A stretch of 64,000 nt of DNA from Marchantia polymorpha subsp. ruderalis (lineage: Eukaryota > Streptophyta > Marchantiopsida > Marchantiales > Marchantiaceae): assembly GCA_037833965.1 (NCBI GenBank), contig AP031356.1, positions 2,936,501 through 3,000,500 of the forward strand, given 5' to 3'. The notes beneath the pieces were generated by a model, which worked only from the letters and a program-made list of their open reading frames with translations, was not told the origin of the DNA and did not search any database. Numbering within the stretch: position 1 is the stretch's first letter; each line of letters begins with the position of its first letter. Of the stretch, positions 34,898 to 45,401 are shown in pieces. The position numbers and the translations under genes were made by a program.

Positions 34898-37738
34898 TCA
34901 CATGTGGTATTTCTTCAACCGCCACCCGTTCACTCGGGTGCCTAACAAATCGCCGGCCAGGTCCGCAAGTTGGATGGATCCATTCGGGAAGACTTCGACA
35001 ACCCTGTAAGGTCCCATCCACCTTAGGTGCAGTTTGCCTGGGAATCTGGCATGCCTGCTGTCGTAGAGCAATGCCAAATCACCCGCCTGCAGGAGTACCG
35101 GTTTGATCTTTTTATCGTATCTCTCCTTTCGGCGGAGCTGGATTTTCCTGGTGCGATCTTCGGCGTCTCTTCTCCTCTCATCCAGCAGCGTGACTTCCTG
35201 TAACCTGTAGAGCTGACTCTCCTCTGCGTCCATCCTCTGCAAATCCAACGTTCGTTGGGTGGGTACTTCAAATTCGATCGGGAGGATCGGGTGTTGCCCA
35301 TACACCAGAAAGTATGGTGTCTGTTTGGTCGTGATCTTCTCAGCTGTGCGGTACGCCCATAGAGCGGCTGCTAGCTTCGTATCCCAGTCGTGAGCGTGAT
35401 TCACCGTGACCTTGAGTAGTATTTTACACAGCAGACCATTGGACTTCTCCGTCAGTCCATTTGCCTTGGGATTGTATGGAGTAGTCTTCCGGTGCTTGAT
35501 GTGGAAGTACCGTGTCAGATCTTCGATGATCTGATTCAGAAAATGCGTGCCCCGGTCGCTGACTAGCTCTAAGGGACATCCGTAGCGTGTGATGATTGAC
35601 TCAAACAAGAATGCTGCCACTGTGGCAGCATCATCCTTTCTGGTGGCTCTGGCCTCTACCATTTTGGTGGCATAGTCCGTTCCTACCAGAATGTAGCGCC
35701 TTCGTGTACTTCTAGTCACCGGTTGTATCGGCCCTACAAAGTCAATACCCCACTTTTCGAAAGGTGCTAGAGGCATGATGGGAGTCAGGGGCCAGCGTGT
35801 TGTAGGCGTCGGTCTCCCCGTCCTCTGGCAACTGTCGCACTTGCGAATGTAATCGAGAACATCCTTAAACATGGTCGGCCACCAATACCCCGCATTTAGG
35901 ATCTTTGTGACCGTGTTCTTGGTGGCATAGTGTCCACCTGCCTCCTCAGTATGCATCGCACTCACTATTCTTGGTACCTCTGATTCCTCCAGGCACCTGC
36001 ATAAGCGCTCATCTGCCATCTTCTTGAACAAAACCCCCTGCTGGAGTTGGTACGGGCCTGCCTTATGAATAAAGACAGTTCGCTGTTCCAAATCCATGCC
36101 TTCGGGGCACTGGAGGGTTAGCAGATATCGATACAGGTCGGCATAGCGGGACTCATGTCCTGCAGACAACTGAAATAACTCTTCATCTGGAAAATCGTCC
36201 ACCAATTCCTCCTCTGTCGGCTGGGTCCATAATCGGGACAAGTAATCCGCATTTTCGTGGTGCACCCCTTTCCTGGTCTGGACTGTGTAGGTGAACTCTT
36301 GTAGTAACAATACCCACCTGGCGATTCGACCGGATAGGTCGGCTTTCTTGACTAGGTGTTGCAATGCGTAGTGGTCCACATGGAACACAAACTCGTAGCA
36401 GATTAGGTAGTGACGGAACTTTTTACAGGAGTACACCATCCCCAACGCTTCTCTCTCCGTCGTGGTGTACTTCCGCTCTGCTAGAGACAGCTGTCGGCTC
36501 GCGAAGTAGATCGGGTAGTCCTTTTTGTTGTCATCCTTTTGACTCAGTACTACACCGATGGCGAATGCCGAGGTGTCAACGTAAACATGGAATGGTCGAT
36601 TCCAGTCTGGACTCCTTAGTACGGGAGCAGTCGTGAGTTTCGCTTTCAGAGCCTCAAATGCTGACTGCTGGTTCGCACCCCAAGCATAAGGCTCGTCCTT
36701 CTTCAACAACTTGGTCAGGTCCGCCGCCAGTATTGCATACATGTGTATGAATCTTCGGTAGTAGCCCACATGACCCAGGAATGCTCGCAGCTCTCTTAGA
36801 TTCGTGGGTGGCTCAAGCTCGAGTATAACCTTGACCTTCTCGACGTCCACCGCAATGCCGTCTGCCGAGACCCGATGACCCAACAAGATCCCACTAGTCA
36901 TAAAGAAAAAGCACTTCTCGGGATGCAGTGATAAACTGCTCTCTCTACATTTATCGAAGGTCTGCTTCAAGTGACTTAGGTGTTCAGACCGCTTCCCAAA
37001 GACACAGAAGTCATCTATGAATATTTCCAGGAACTTCCTCAGTTGTTCCTGAAAGATATTGGTCATCATCCGTTGAAAGGTGGCAGGCGCGTTGCACAGA
37101 CCGAAGGGCATCTTGTGGTATGCGTAAGTTCCCCAGTCGGTTGTGAACGTAGTTTTATCCTTGTCCTGTTCACGGATAGACACCTGATTGTAACCTGAGA
37201 ACCCATCCAGGAAGCTATAACATTCATGTCCTGCGACATGGTCTAGAATGGCATCCGTGAATGGTAACGGGTGATGATCCTTGCGTGTTGCTGCATTCAA
37301 CTTCCGGAAATCCTGACACACTCGTATCTTACCCGTCAACTTCTTGGGTACGATAACAATCGGCGACACCCACTCGCTGCTGAGCACAGGGTAAATAATA
37401 CCAGCGCTCAAGTACTTATCTATCTCCTCTTTCACTAGCAAGGAGTATTTTGGGTTGAGGCGATACTGGCGCTGTCGTATGGGTACTGAGTCGTCCAGTA
37501 AATCGATACGGTGTTCCCCATACCGTGCAGGTATCCCCTTCATGTCCTCGATCTTCCAGGCGAAGACGTCGACATAATGGCCAAGGAATGCCTGTACTTT
37601 CCTTAGCTCGTCTCCTCTCACTGCGCTTGATACCTTCAAGCACTTGCCGGGACTGAGTTGTACTTCGTGACAGTCACTAGGGTCGACAATGCCCTCAGTG
37701 TGACTCGTCTCACTCCTTCCCAGTCCCACAGTTAATTG
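34898..37738 (-). CDS. pol: pol: reverse transcriptase, RNase H, integrase (readthrough part)
   Basis: About 946 codons in the same frame as gag-protease, directly after its UAG stop. There is no ATG start; the first Met-like codon is GTG at 37729. Counting from there: RT about 85-270 with FLDGFSGY (Asp175) and FIDDF (Asp239-240); RNase H about 378-500 with YVDTSAF (Asp385), EREALG (Glu427) and HVDHYALQHL; integrase zinc finger His593, His600, Cys631, Cys634; DDE core GIDF (Asp663), SDRGTHF (Asp725), NGLTEKSN (Glu761), with 35 residues between the last two. The C-terminal part (GDLALLYDSRHARFPGKL, RWMGPYRV) is the usual post-integrase module and lacks a chromodomain. All catalytic residues are present, so the enzyme is probably functional. 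Confidence 0.95.
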   Translation of the reverse strand, partial: QLTVGLGRSETSHTEGIVDPSDCHEVQLSPGKCLKVSSAVRGDELRKVQAFLGHYVDVFAWKIEDMKGIPARYGEHRIDLLDDSVPIRQRQYRLNPKYSLLVKEEIDKYLSAGIIYPVLSSEWVSPIVIVPKKLTGKIRVCQDFRKLNAATRKDHHPLPFTDAILDHVAGHECYSFLDGFSGYNQVSIREQDKDKTTFTTDWGTYAYHKMPFGLCNAPATFQRMMTNIFQEQLRKFLEIFIDDFCVFGKRSEHLSHLKQTFDKCRESSLSLHPEKCFFFMTSGILLGHRVSADGIAVDVEKVKVILELEPPTNLRELRAFLGHVGYYRRFIHMYAILAADLTKLLKKDEPYAWGANQQSAFEALKAKLTTAPVLRSPDWNRPFHVYVDTSAFAIGVVLSQKDDNKKDYPIYFASRQLSLAERKYTTTEREALGMVYSCKKFRHYLICYEFVFHVDHYALQHLVKKADLSGRIARWVLLLQEFTYTVQTRKGVHHENADYLSRLWTQPTEEELVDDFPDEELFQLSAGHESRYADLYRYLLTLQCPEGMDLEQRTVFIHKAGPYQLQQGVLFKKMADERLCRCLEESEVPRIVSAMHTEEAGGHYATKNTVTKILNAGYWWPTMFKDVLDYIRKCDSCQRTGRPTPTTRWPLTPIMPLAPFEKWGIDFVGPIQPVTRSTRRRYILVGTDYATKMVEARATRKDDAATVAAFLFESIITRYGCPLELVSDRGTHFLNQIIEDLTRYFHIKHRKTTPYNPKANGLTEKSNGLLCKILLKVTVNHAHDWDTKLAAALWAYRTAEKITTKQTPYFLVYGQHPILPIEFEVPTQRTLDLQRMDAEESQLYRLQEVTLLDERRRDAEDRTRKIQLRRKERYDKKIKPVLLQAGDLALLYDSRHARFPGKLHLRWMGPYRVVEVFPNGSIQLADLAGDLLGTRVNGWRLKKYHM

Positions 37739-37741
37739 CTA
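37733..37741 (-). promoter_or_regulatory. Leaky stop UAG CAA UUA between protease and RT
   Basis: Minus strand GAA TAG CAA TTA ACT; gag and pol are in the same frame on either side. This matches the type I readthrough context UAG-CAR-YYA known from tobamoviruses. Confidence 0.85.
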
Positions 37742-40300
37742 TTCGTCTTCCGGCTGAATAGCTTCCGGCTCTTCTTCTTCTCCCACCGAACAGCAGGCAA
37801 CGAATCCCACGAAGTAATCGGATTCGGTACCACTGAAATCCGATCGCGCGGTCGACTCACTGTCCTCGCCCGATGTGTAACCTGCACTTGTCGATGGGGT
37901 CTCTCCTTCGTGCCTGACCCTATTCCAGGGCACCGTAATGGTTTTGGTCGGTTCCGAAGGATGAGGAAACTTAAAGCGATGTCTTCGCCAATCACATCTG
38001 ACTTGTGCACCATATAGCCATGGTCGCCCGAGCAGAACGTCATAGCCCTGCTTCATCATCGGTTGAAGGATGATATACGTCAACCGAAAGTCCGCACCCC
38101 CGATGGTTGTCTTGACATTGCGCAGCATACCTGCAGGCATTCTCCGCGTCTGATCCGCTAATCTCAACACACGCTTCGAGGGTTCGTATTGACTGAACCC
38201 CAAGGCTCTCGCTGTATCCTCCGTCATTATGTTGACTCCTGATCCAGAGTCGATTGGCACTCTGCGTACACAACACCCTGCTATTTCCACATCGATCTCG
38301 GGTGGCCCTTGGTCTTCGCTCTCCACTTGATATACTTGAGAGGATGTGGATGCGCGCGGCTTCCGCGGATGCCGTAGCGAAAGCATCAACATTCTCCGAT
38401 ACATCTTATTGTCCTCCAAGAGCTGCTTGAACGTGATGTTCACTTTTCGACTCCCGAGATCTTCAACCAAGTCATAGTGGGCACGTTGGGTCGCCGTGGT
38501 CGGCGACGCTCTGCGAGGTTCCACGGTGGCTGCCAACTTCGCCCCAAGGGAGGATGTCAAGTCTGGCCGCGGTGGGTCCTTTTGCGTGCGGATCGCTTCC
38601 TTCAACAGGTTGGTTACCTCGTTGCGGATATCCGGAGCATAGTCCCGTTTCAGTAGGCGCACTGGCTCGTCCTCGACTGCCGTCTGGGGGCGCACTGCTG
38701 GTGTTTCTCGCGTAGCCGAAGACTTCCGAGCAGGTCGCAAGTCGGACTTGCTGGATGTCTTCTCCTTTCCTTTTCCCGTCCGGTCGGCGGTTCTCCGTTC
38801 GTGCTTGCGAGTGTCACGCTCTTGCTCCTTGGATTTCTTGGAGCTACGAGTTTCGACCCGTGCGCACATAACCTCTTCAGCCGGCCATTCTTCGTCTTCG
38901 CCATCCCCGTCTGAACCTACTTCGACCTGGTTAACTTGCACGTCCTCCTTGGCAGGAGTGTTCACAAATCGTACCGCTGGCCGAGGGACTGGTGGCTGAT
39001 CACACTCTGGCGCAGTGTGCCCGACCTTCTTGCAATTACTACATGTCGGAGCATAATCGTTTCGCCTTTTTGGATGGGGACACTGCGGTGAGAAGTGCCC
39101 AACTTCCCCGCAATTATAACAAGCTCGCGGTGGCGGTGGGTCAAACGTCCCTGGAGGTGCTCTCCGCCTCACAGGTACCGTAGTGGCCCGATCCACCGGA
39201 ATATATCGTGGGACTTGCATTGCTGAAACTGCAGGAGGGGTAGGAACCGACTGGACGGCGTAGGCTGTCTCTTCGCTAGCCTCTCCATAGTACTGAGGGT
39301 GCTCTCCATAGTACGGTTGCGCCCACTCTACTGCGTTGACTGGATATGACGGCCGGGTGGTAAGGCACTCGGTGTTTGCATGTCCCACCGCCCCGCACGT
39401 AGTACACCATAAGTTCGCTCGCACTCTCCCGGGTGATTTTCTGCGATCATGCCCGCCTACCACTTGAACCTTGAGATCGGCGAAGTCCTTCACAAGGGTC
39501 TCCATCTTCGAAGCTATATCTCCCGGCGCTCTGTCCGTAGTCACTCGTCGGATGCCCTTTTTCTTCGCTGACCCATGCTTCTTCCTCTTCTTCTCCTCCT
39601 CCGACGATGAGGTTTCCTCTTCTTCGGATGAAGAACGGTTCTCGTCCGAAGACGATTCCTCCGATGACGGAGTTGTACCTCTACGTCGTCTTCGCCCTCC
39701 CTTCGGTTTTCGCTCCTTCGACTCCCGTCTCTCTCTCCCTCTTCGGTTGAGAGTGGAAGTTTCGAAGGCTTTTGCCGATGCAATCACATCCTCAATGGTG
39801 TCGCACTTGCTACGTCGGCAAAAAGTCTCCATCTCCCGAGTTAAACCGGTCACGTACCAATCCACAGCTTGTTGTACCGAGAAAGGGGACCCTGGTCCTG
39901 TTTTCGGTATTCTGTCGAGGAGGTCCAGAAATCTCTCAGTGTAGTCACGCAGACTCTCCTTCTTCTCTCGCTGCAAATTACGTAACTTTGTCAAAACCCG
40001 GCTGTCGTAGCCGAGCTCGCGGAAGCGGCGAAGGAACTTCTCCTTCAGCTGGGCCCATGTTGTCAACCCAGTCGGATCGATGCTCTCGTGATTGTACCAA
40101 CTCCTCGCTTTCTTCCGCAGAAGGCTTGGAAAGATCCTTAGTCGGTCGTCGTCTGCGATCTCGCGATTGGCAATAGACACCGACTCGAACAACTTGATGT
40201 ATGAATCTGCATCGTCGTCATCCCCACTCCCTTTGTACTTCGGGTAGGAATGTTTAGTAATCGGCTGAGGTAGCCGCACATTGGCTTGTCCGTCCGCCAT
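37739..40300 (-). CDS. gag: gag and aspartic protease polyprotein
   Basis: 853 residues from the first in-frame ATG at 40300. The open frame extends to GTG at 40495, with TAA at 40507-40505 upstream. A capsid-type region (DADSYIKLFESV, ARSWYNHESI, LKEKFLRRFRELG) is followed by a basic/acidic stretch. Three CCHC knuckles follow (CTTCGAVGHANTEC, CYNCGEVGHFSPQC, CSNCKKVGHTAPEC). A retropepsin near the C-terminus has IDSGSG (Asp about 684) and YDVLLGRPWLYG. It ends EDE then TAG CAA TTA. Gag packages the genomic RNA into particles; the protease matures the polyprotein. Placing the protease upstream of the leaky stop means it is made at gag levels. Confidence 0.92.
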   Translation of the reverse strand: MADGQANVRLPQPITKHSYPKYKGSGDDDDADSYIKLFESVSIANREIADDDRLRIFPSLLRKKARSWYNHESIDPTGLTTWAQLKEKFLRRFRELGYDSRVLTKLRNLQREKKESLRDYTERFLDLLDRIPKTGPGSPFSVQQAVDWYVTGLTREMETFCRRSKCDTIEDVIASAKAFETSTLNRRGRERRESKERKPKGGRRRRRGTTPSSEESSSDENRSSSEEEETSSSEEEKKRKKHGSAKKKGIRRVTTDRAPGDIASKMETLVKDFADLKVQVVGGHDRRKSPGRVRANLWCTTCGAVGHANTECLTTRPSYPVNAVEWAQPYYGEHPQYYGEASEETAYAVQSVPTPPAVSAMQVPRYIPVDRATTVPVRRRAPPGTFDPPPPRACYNCGEVGHFSPQCPHPKRRNDYAPTCSNCKKVGHTAPECDQPPVPRPAVRFVNTPAKEDVQVNQVEVGSDGDGEDEEWPAEEVMCARVETRSSKKSKEQERDTRKHERRTADRTGKGKEKTSSKSDLRPARKSSATRETPAVRPQTAVEDEPVRLLKRDYAPDIRNEVTNLLKEAIRTQKDPPRPDLTSSLGAKLAATVEPRRASPTTATQRAHYDLVEDLGSRKVNITFKQLLEDNKMYRRMLMLSLRHPRKPRASTSSQVYQVESEDQGPPEIDVEIAGCCVRRVPIDSGSGVNIMTEDTARALGFSQYEPSKRVLRLADQTRRMPAGMLRNVKTTIGGADFRLTYIILQPMMKQGYDVLLGRPWLYGAQVRCDWRRHRFKFPHPSEPTKTITVPWNRVRHEGETPSTSAGYTSGEDSESTARSDFSGTESDYFVGFVACCSVGEEEEPEAIQPEDE

Positions 40301-40615
40301 CGGTGTGTCTGTCGACGGTTCTCGGGCGGTCGGTTCGACTTCACTAGGCGGGTCCGTGCAAGGAATATCTAGTAGAACTGTAAGCACCAAGTTTGGTTCC
40401 GAGTCGTCGGGGGTAGGTTCCCCAAGGATGTCGGCCGAACTAGGCTTAGGTACTCTTTTTGGTGTTTTCTTGTTTTGACGCCGTGTCTCTTCCACGGCCT
40501 TCTCTTAATCTCGTCGGAACTTGCGGACAGCTCTAGCACTTAGGTTGCTCCCGCCAGCCCCAGTCGACATTCACCGAGCATGGCTGCTCGTAAAAACCCC
40601 GGTGTTGACGCAACT

Positions 40616-40634
40616 GTCCCCGGCAGCGGCGCCA
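40616..40634 (-). other. Primer-binding site
   Basis: Minus strand TGGCGCCGCTGCCGGGGAC, 22 nt after the 5' LTR end. It matches the tRNA-Asp-type PBS seen in plant Athila-like elements. Confidence 0.85.
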
Positions 40635-40656
40635 AAAAGAAGTTGTCGGCTTCTTA

Positions 40657-43600
40657 TGTAATAACCCACTAAAGGCTAAAACTGCAATATAGTGGTAGAA
40701 AGGTCGAACCCACAGGGACAGAGGAACACACAGGGTACAAAGTGTCACGTTTTAACAGACTATTGAGGAGTTTGAATTCTCAGGCGACTGTCACTCCCAG
40801 AAATACTGCAAGTGTCCACTCGGAGCGCACTCGGAGGTCGCACAGTGCAGCGTAACACACACACACACACACCTGAAACTACAGAAACACAACCCAGAGA
40901 TCCGTTAGGACCTCTACTTCAAGATTTCAGGGGGAAAGTCTCTCACGAGCACACTCGGCAAAGCTGCGGGCAGTGACTTCCAACTCCGGCTTTTACAACG
41001 CTTCCACTAGCTTGCTGCTAGTGTAGGAAACCCGGTTTGGACTTCCTACTTCGGATCGAAGTCACTCAGACGCGGTGAACAACACTCTCAACTCACAAAA
41101 CGCGCAGAGAACACAGGTCCGCACTGAAGGACTCACTGAGAAACATTCCAGTAACACAACAACAGTCTATTGAAGAGTTTGAATTCTCAGGCACTTGTCA
41201 TTCCCAGAAATACTACAGGGGTTACCCTCAAGGTACCTGCTGCAGCGTAACCTGAATTTACAACCAAGGCTTACACGAAGTAACAAAACTTCACTTTGGC
41301 ATTCAGGGGAAAAATCCCAAAGGAGTACAATCAGAAAGAAACACTCGAAGGTGTAGGGGCGAAACTGTTCAAGTATCTAACTAGTCACTGGCTCTGAGCA
41401 TCGGCAGTCACCCGCAGGTGCAGATCCGAACTACTCAAGTCTCTAACCAATGTACTAGCTCTGAACATTCGGCCGAAGGCCTTCAGCTACAAAATGCGGA
41501 ACGCTAAGTTGTAACTCCTCGTGCGTGGTGACAGAACTCAAGGACACAAACACGCAAAGGAAATGGGTTCCTGATCTGCACTTCTGATGGGAAAGAACCC
41601 CAGGCAAAACGCCTGGAACTATTTTATACCTTCTAAGTCCTAACTAGCACTACACTGTACTACGCTACACGCCTGTACGGAACCACGCTACACTACACTC
41701 CGCGGAACCTGTACTACGTCTCCTGCGCGGCCGACTGCCGCGCACTAACTCCCTACCCTGCCACTCTTCCGCTCGACTGCGCAGTCCCAACCGCTGCAAC
41801 GCCGCGGACACCTCCCCCTCGAGGGCGGACATGGTATCCTGTGCCTTCGACAGAAAGGCCTCGAGCTTCTTCGCTACCTTCCGCCGACTCCTACTGTCGC
41901 CTGACAACAACCCGGCTGCGCGCAATTCAAACTCACGCAGTGTGAGTTTCTCCTGCGCCTTCACTTCCCAGTGGGCGTAGCCCTTGAGACAGTGGGCGAC
42001 TCGCCTCGCCGTCTCCACCTTCGTGCGATCCGCCTCCTTCCTGCGATCCTCTTCAATCATCACTAATTGCGATTCGGCTTCAGCACGTTGCGCTCTCAAT
42101 TCGCCACACTCTGACTGCAACCTGCGGATTAACTCTTCATCCGCCTGCCGTGCGAGCTGACATTGTTCCAACAACCGCGTCTGTCGCACGAGCTCCTCTG
42201 ACAAAATCCGATTCTGGGCCTGCTCAGAATCGAGCGCTTCCTTGACCTTCACCTGCTCCTTGGTGAGCTCGCCCAGTTTCTCATCCTTCATCTTCTCGGA
42301 GTGCTTGTAGAATTTCTGATTAAGCTTGTACTGTCCCCACAAGCACTCATGCTTCTCCTTCAAGTCCCTCAACTCCTGGTCCACTCTAGCTAATAGCTTG
42401 CTGGTGTGGACTTTAGTGCGAGTCCGCCTGCGCACTAACTCGATGTAAGATCCCGGCTGGAGTGGGTCGGCGTATTTATCGACCTTGCGATCCAAGTACC
42501 GCAGCAACGGAATCACCTGCTCAGAGAGCGCCGCCGCCGGCGCTCCAACAATTTCCTCCTCCTCCTCGTCGGTGTCTTCTGCTCCTGACATTTCTTCCGT
42601 GGAGCCTCCGTCGTCATCATCCGAGTGGAGAATTTCAGTCGCCATTGATTGCGTCGGCGACTGCCCCGAGTGGGGCTGCACGTCCTCGACGTGTGCTGCC
42701 TGCGAAGGCACGGCTGCAGCCTCGCTGCTCGTCGCCAAAATGTCTAAGGCGGAAGGCGAATGTACCCGAGCGGCATCCCCGTCGTTCGCTGGTTGATTGC
42801 CTACCGCATTCTCTCTGTCGCCGTCGTCCGTCGCCGAAGGCGATTGAGCGGAGGGTGGCTGCGCGGGGTTGGATTGCGCATCGCGCATCGAGATTTCATC
42901 CCGCGGACAGTCGCTCCGCTCCATCGTCTGCTGCTCCCTTGATCGGTCCGTGGGGGCCGTGCCCGGCCCGTGCGCAGGCGCATTTGCCGGCGCCTTGTCC
43001 GCCGCAGGCGTAGCGCCGCGGACATCCATCGCCGAAGGCGACATGGCCGAGGGCCGCATGCCCGATGTTCCTTGGCCTATAGGCCCTACCGCCGAAGGCG
43101 CATCTATCGGCGGACTTCCCGCCGATGGTGCGGCCTCCGCACGCTCTCTGCTCGTATCTCCTCGGCTCGAAGGCCCTGGCGCCGAAGGCGCAAATTGCGG
43201 CGCGTGGTGCGCCGGAGGGTCTGGCCCCGAGGGCCGGTGTCTCGTAGGCGGTTCTTCCGCCGGCTCCTTCCCCTTCCTACGTTGGAACGGGGGTGATTCT
43301 TGCCTGTGCACAGGCGGCACGTGCGGAGGTGTTCTGTGCACAGGCGGACTGCTCCTTCCCACGCGTAAGCGTAGATCCACGTCCACTTGTGTTCGCCGGT
43401 CCGCGGAGGCTCGTCCGTCCGCGGAGGTTCGCCTGTGCGCAAACGGAACATCTGTCCGCATCGCACGTGGTAACTCCGGAGGCCCCTGGCCCGTAGGCGG
43501 CCTCTCTCCCGACGAGGTTGCAGCGTGGCCCGTTGCTCCTGCGGTCGTCCGCGCTTCTTCTCGCCTCTCTGGCGACGCACTTCCTATCTCCGTCGCAATC

Positions 43601-44213
43601 GTCGCCGTGTCTGCACTGTCAGCTGGCAACACCAGTCTGCGTGCCTTCTGCTTCGGCCGGCTGTATGGCTCGCACAGCGGCCGCGGTCGAATGGGAGCAG
43701 AGGGTTCTTGATGCTGCTCCTCTTCGGACTCTTCCCTCCATCGCCGCTTCCGCGTAGGCGGAATTCGCGCCGGTGGCGAACTCCTTCCGCCGTAGGCGAC
43801 CGCCTCCGTTTCTTCCAGTAGCGATAACTCCCTAAGTCCTCGTCCGTTCCAAGCGTTCTTGGGCTCGTTTGAATCAGCGCGTCGAGCTCTTTCCAACGGG
43901 ACCCTAACTTGGTCAAGGCGCCCGAGGGTTTACCTAATTACGGGGGTTTCCCTACAGCCGCGGACGCAACCTCCGAAGGCGGGTTTTGCGCCTTGCGCCG
44001 TAGAGATCCTAACTGCGGAGCTCGCAGGGAGGGTGGTGCCTGTCCTTGCTGCGGCACCCCAAATCCCAGATTCTACAAGATCCCTCGAGAATCCCCGCGA
44101 TCTTCCGGATTCACTCTGTTTTGATGTACCGAAGGCTATTTACAATGCTGCCAGGGTACAGTTTTTCAAAAATGTTTTAATTTCCTCAAAATTGCCAAAA
44201 GTGGGGTACCACA
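40657..44213 (-). repeat. 5' LTR of the gag-pol element
   Basis: Same ends and same internal deletion as the 3' LTR. It has one CTGTGCACAGG palindrome where the other LTR has three (33 bp shorter). It is followed on the right by a 27-bp copy of the polypurine tract region. Confidence 0.93.
41665..43896 (-). pseudogene. LTR ORF lacking its N-terminal domain (5' LTR)
   Basis: 743 codons, identical in sequence to the 754-codon copy at 32279 except for 11 missing residues in the SPVHR-repeat tract. It begins at TTG, with no ATG near the start. Confidence 0.8.
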
Positions 44214-44240
44214 TGCCCCCCTCCTCAATTGTGAGCGCCC
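44214..44240 (-). other. Residual polypurine-tract segment outside the 5' LTR
   Basis: 27 bp identical to 34861-34887 (the end of an internal region) directly right of the 5' LTR, then an abrupt switch to plus-strand LTR ORF sequence at 44241. Confidence 0.85.
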
Positions 44241-45401
44241 GACGGCGGCAGAGAGGATGCGGTAGACCATCAACCAGCGAGAGACGGGGATGCCGCACGG
44301 GTACATTCGCCTTCCGCCTTAGACATTTTGGCGACGAGCAGCGAGGCTGCAGCCGTGCCTTCGCAGGCAGCACACGTCGACGACGTGCAGCCCCACTCGG
44401 GGCAGTCGCCGACGCAATCAATGGCGACTGAAATTCTCCACTCGGATGATGACGACGGAGGCTCCACGGAAGAAATGTCAGGAGCAGAAGACACCGAGGA
44501 GGAGGAGGAGGAAATTGTTGGAGCGCCGGCGGCGGCGCTCTCTGAGCAAGTGATTCCGTTGCTGCGGTACTTGGATCGCAAGGTCGATAAATACGCCGAC
44601 CCACTCCAGCCGGGATCTTACATCGAGTTAGTGCGCAGGCGGACTCGCACTAAAGTCCACACCAGCAAGCTATTAGCTAGAGTGGACCAGGAGTTGAGGG
44701 ACTTGAAGGAGAAGCATGAGTGCTTGTGGGGTCAGTACAAGCTTAATCAGAAATTCTACAAGCACTCCGAGAAGATGAAGGATGAGAAACTGGGCGAGCT
44801 CACCAAGGAGCAGGTGAAGGTCAAGGAAGCACTCAACTCTGAGAAGGCCCAGAATCGGATTTTGTCAGAGGAGCTCGTGCGACAGACGCGGTTGTTGGAA
44901 CAATGTCAGCTCGCACGGCAGGCGGATGAAGAGTTAATCCGCAGGTTGCAGTCAGAGTGTGGCGAATTGAGAGCGCAACGTGCTGAAGCCGAATCGCAAT
45001 TAGTGATAATTGAAGAGGATCGCAGGAAGGAGGCGGATCGCACGAAGGTGGAGACGGCGAGGCGAGTCGCCCACTGTCTCAAGGGCTACGCCCACTGGGA
45101 AGTGAAGGCGCAAGAGAAACTCACCCTGCGTGAGTTTGAATTGCGCGCAGCCGGGTTGTTGTCAGGCGACAGTAGGAGTCGGCGGAAGGTAGCAAAGAAG
45201 CTTGAAGCCTTTCTGTCGAAGGCACAGGATACCATGTCCGCCCTCGAGGGGGAGGTGTCCGCGGCGTTGCAGCGGTTGGGACTGCGCAGTCGAGCGGAAG
45301 AGTGGCAGGGTAGGGAGTTAGTGCGCGGCAGTCGGCCGCGCAGGAGACGTAGTACAGGTTCCGCGGAGTGTAGTGTAGCGTGGTTCCGTGCAGGCATGTA
45401 G
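44241..45401 (+). pseudogene. LTR ORF (family C), C-terminal piece
   Basis: The frame is open from the junction and matches the last roughly 385 residues of the protein at 59745 (SALDILATSSEAAAV, LSEQVIPLLRYLDRK, the coiled coil). It ends at a stop at 45399-45401. It lacks a start. A TATAAAATA at 45438-45446 and a CCAGGC-GTTTT-GCCTGG hairpin follow. Confidence 0.85.

Larger units (their letters stand above)
31271..44213 (-). mobile_element. Ty3/Gypsy retrotransposon with U3 ORF-type LTRs, 12.9 kb
   Basis: Two direct LTRs (31271-34860, 3,590 bp; 40657-44213, 3,557 bp) flank gag-pol on the minus strand. They differ by a 33-bp indel and few substitutions, indicating recent insertion. PBS, gag-protease, leaky stop, RT-RNase H-integrase and polypurine tract occur in the standard order. 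Protease-RT-RNase H-integrase order and the tRNA-Asp-like PBS fit the non-chromodomain Athila/Tat side of Ty3 elements; no chromodomain follows integrase. No target-site duplication is visible because the right side has been rearranged. Confidence 0.93.
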
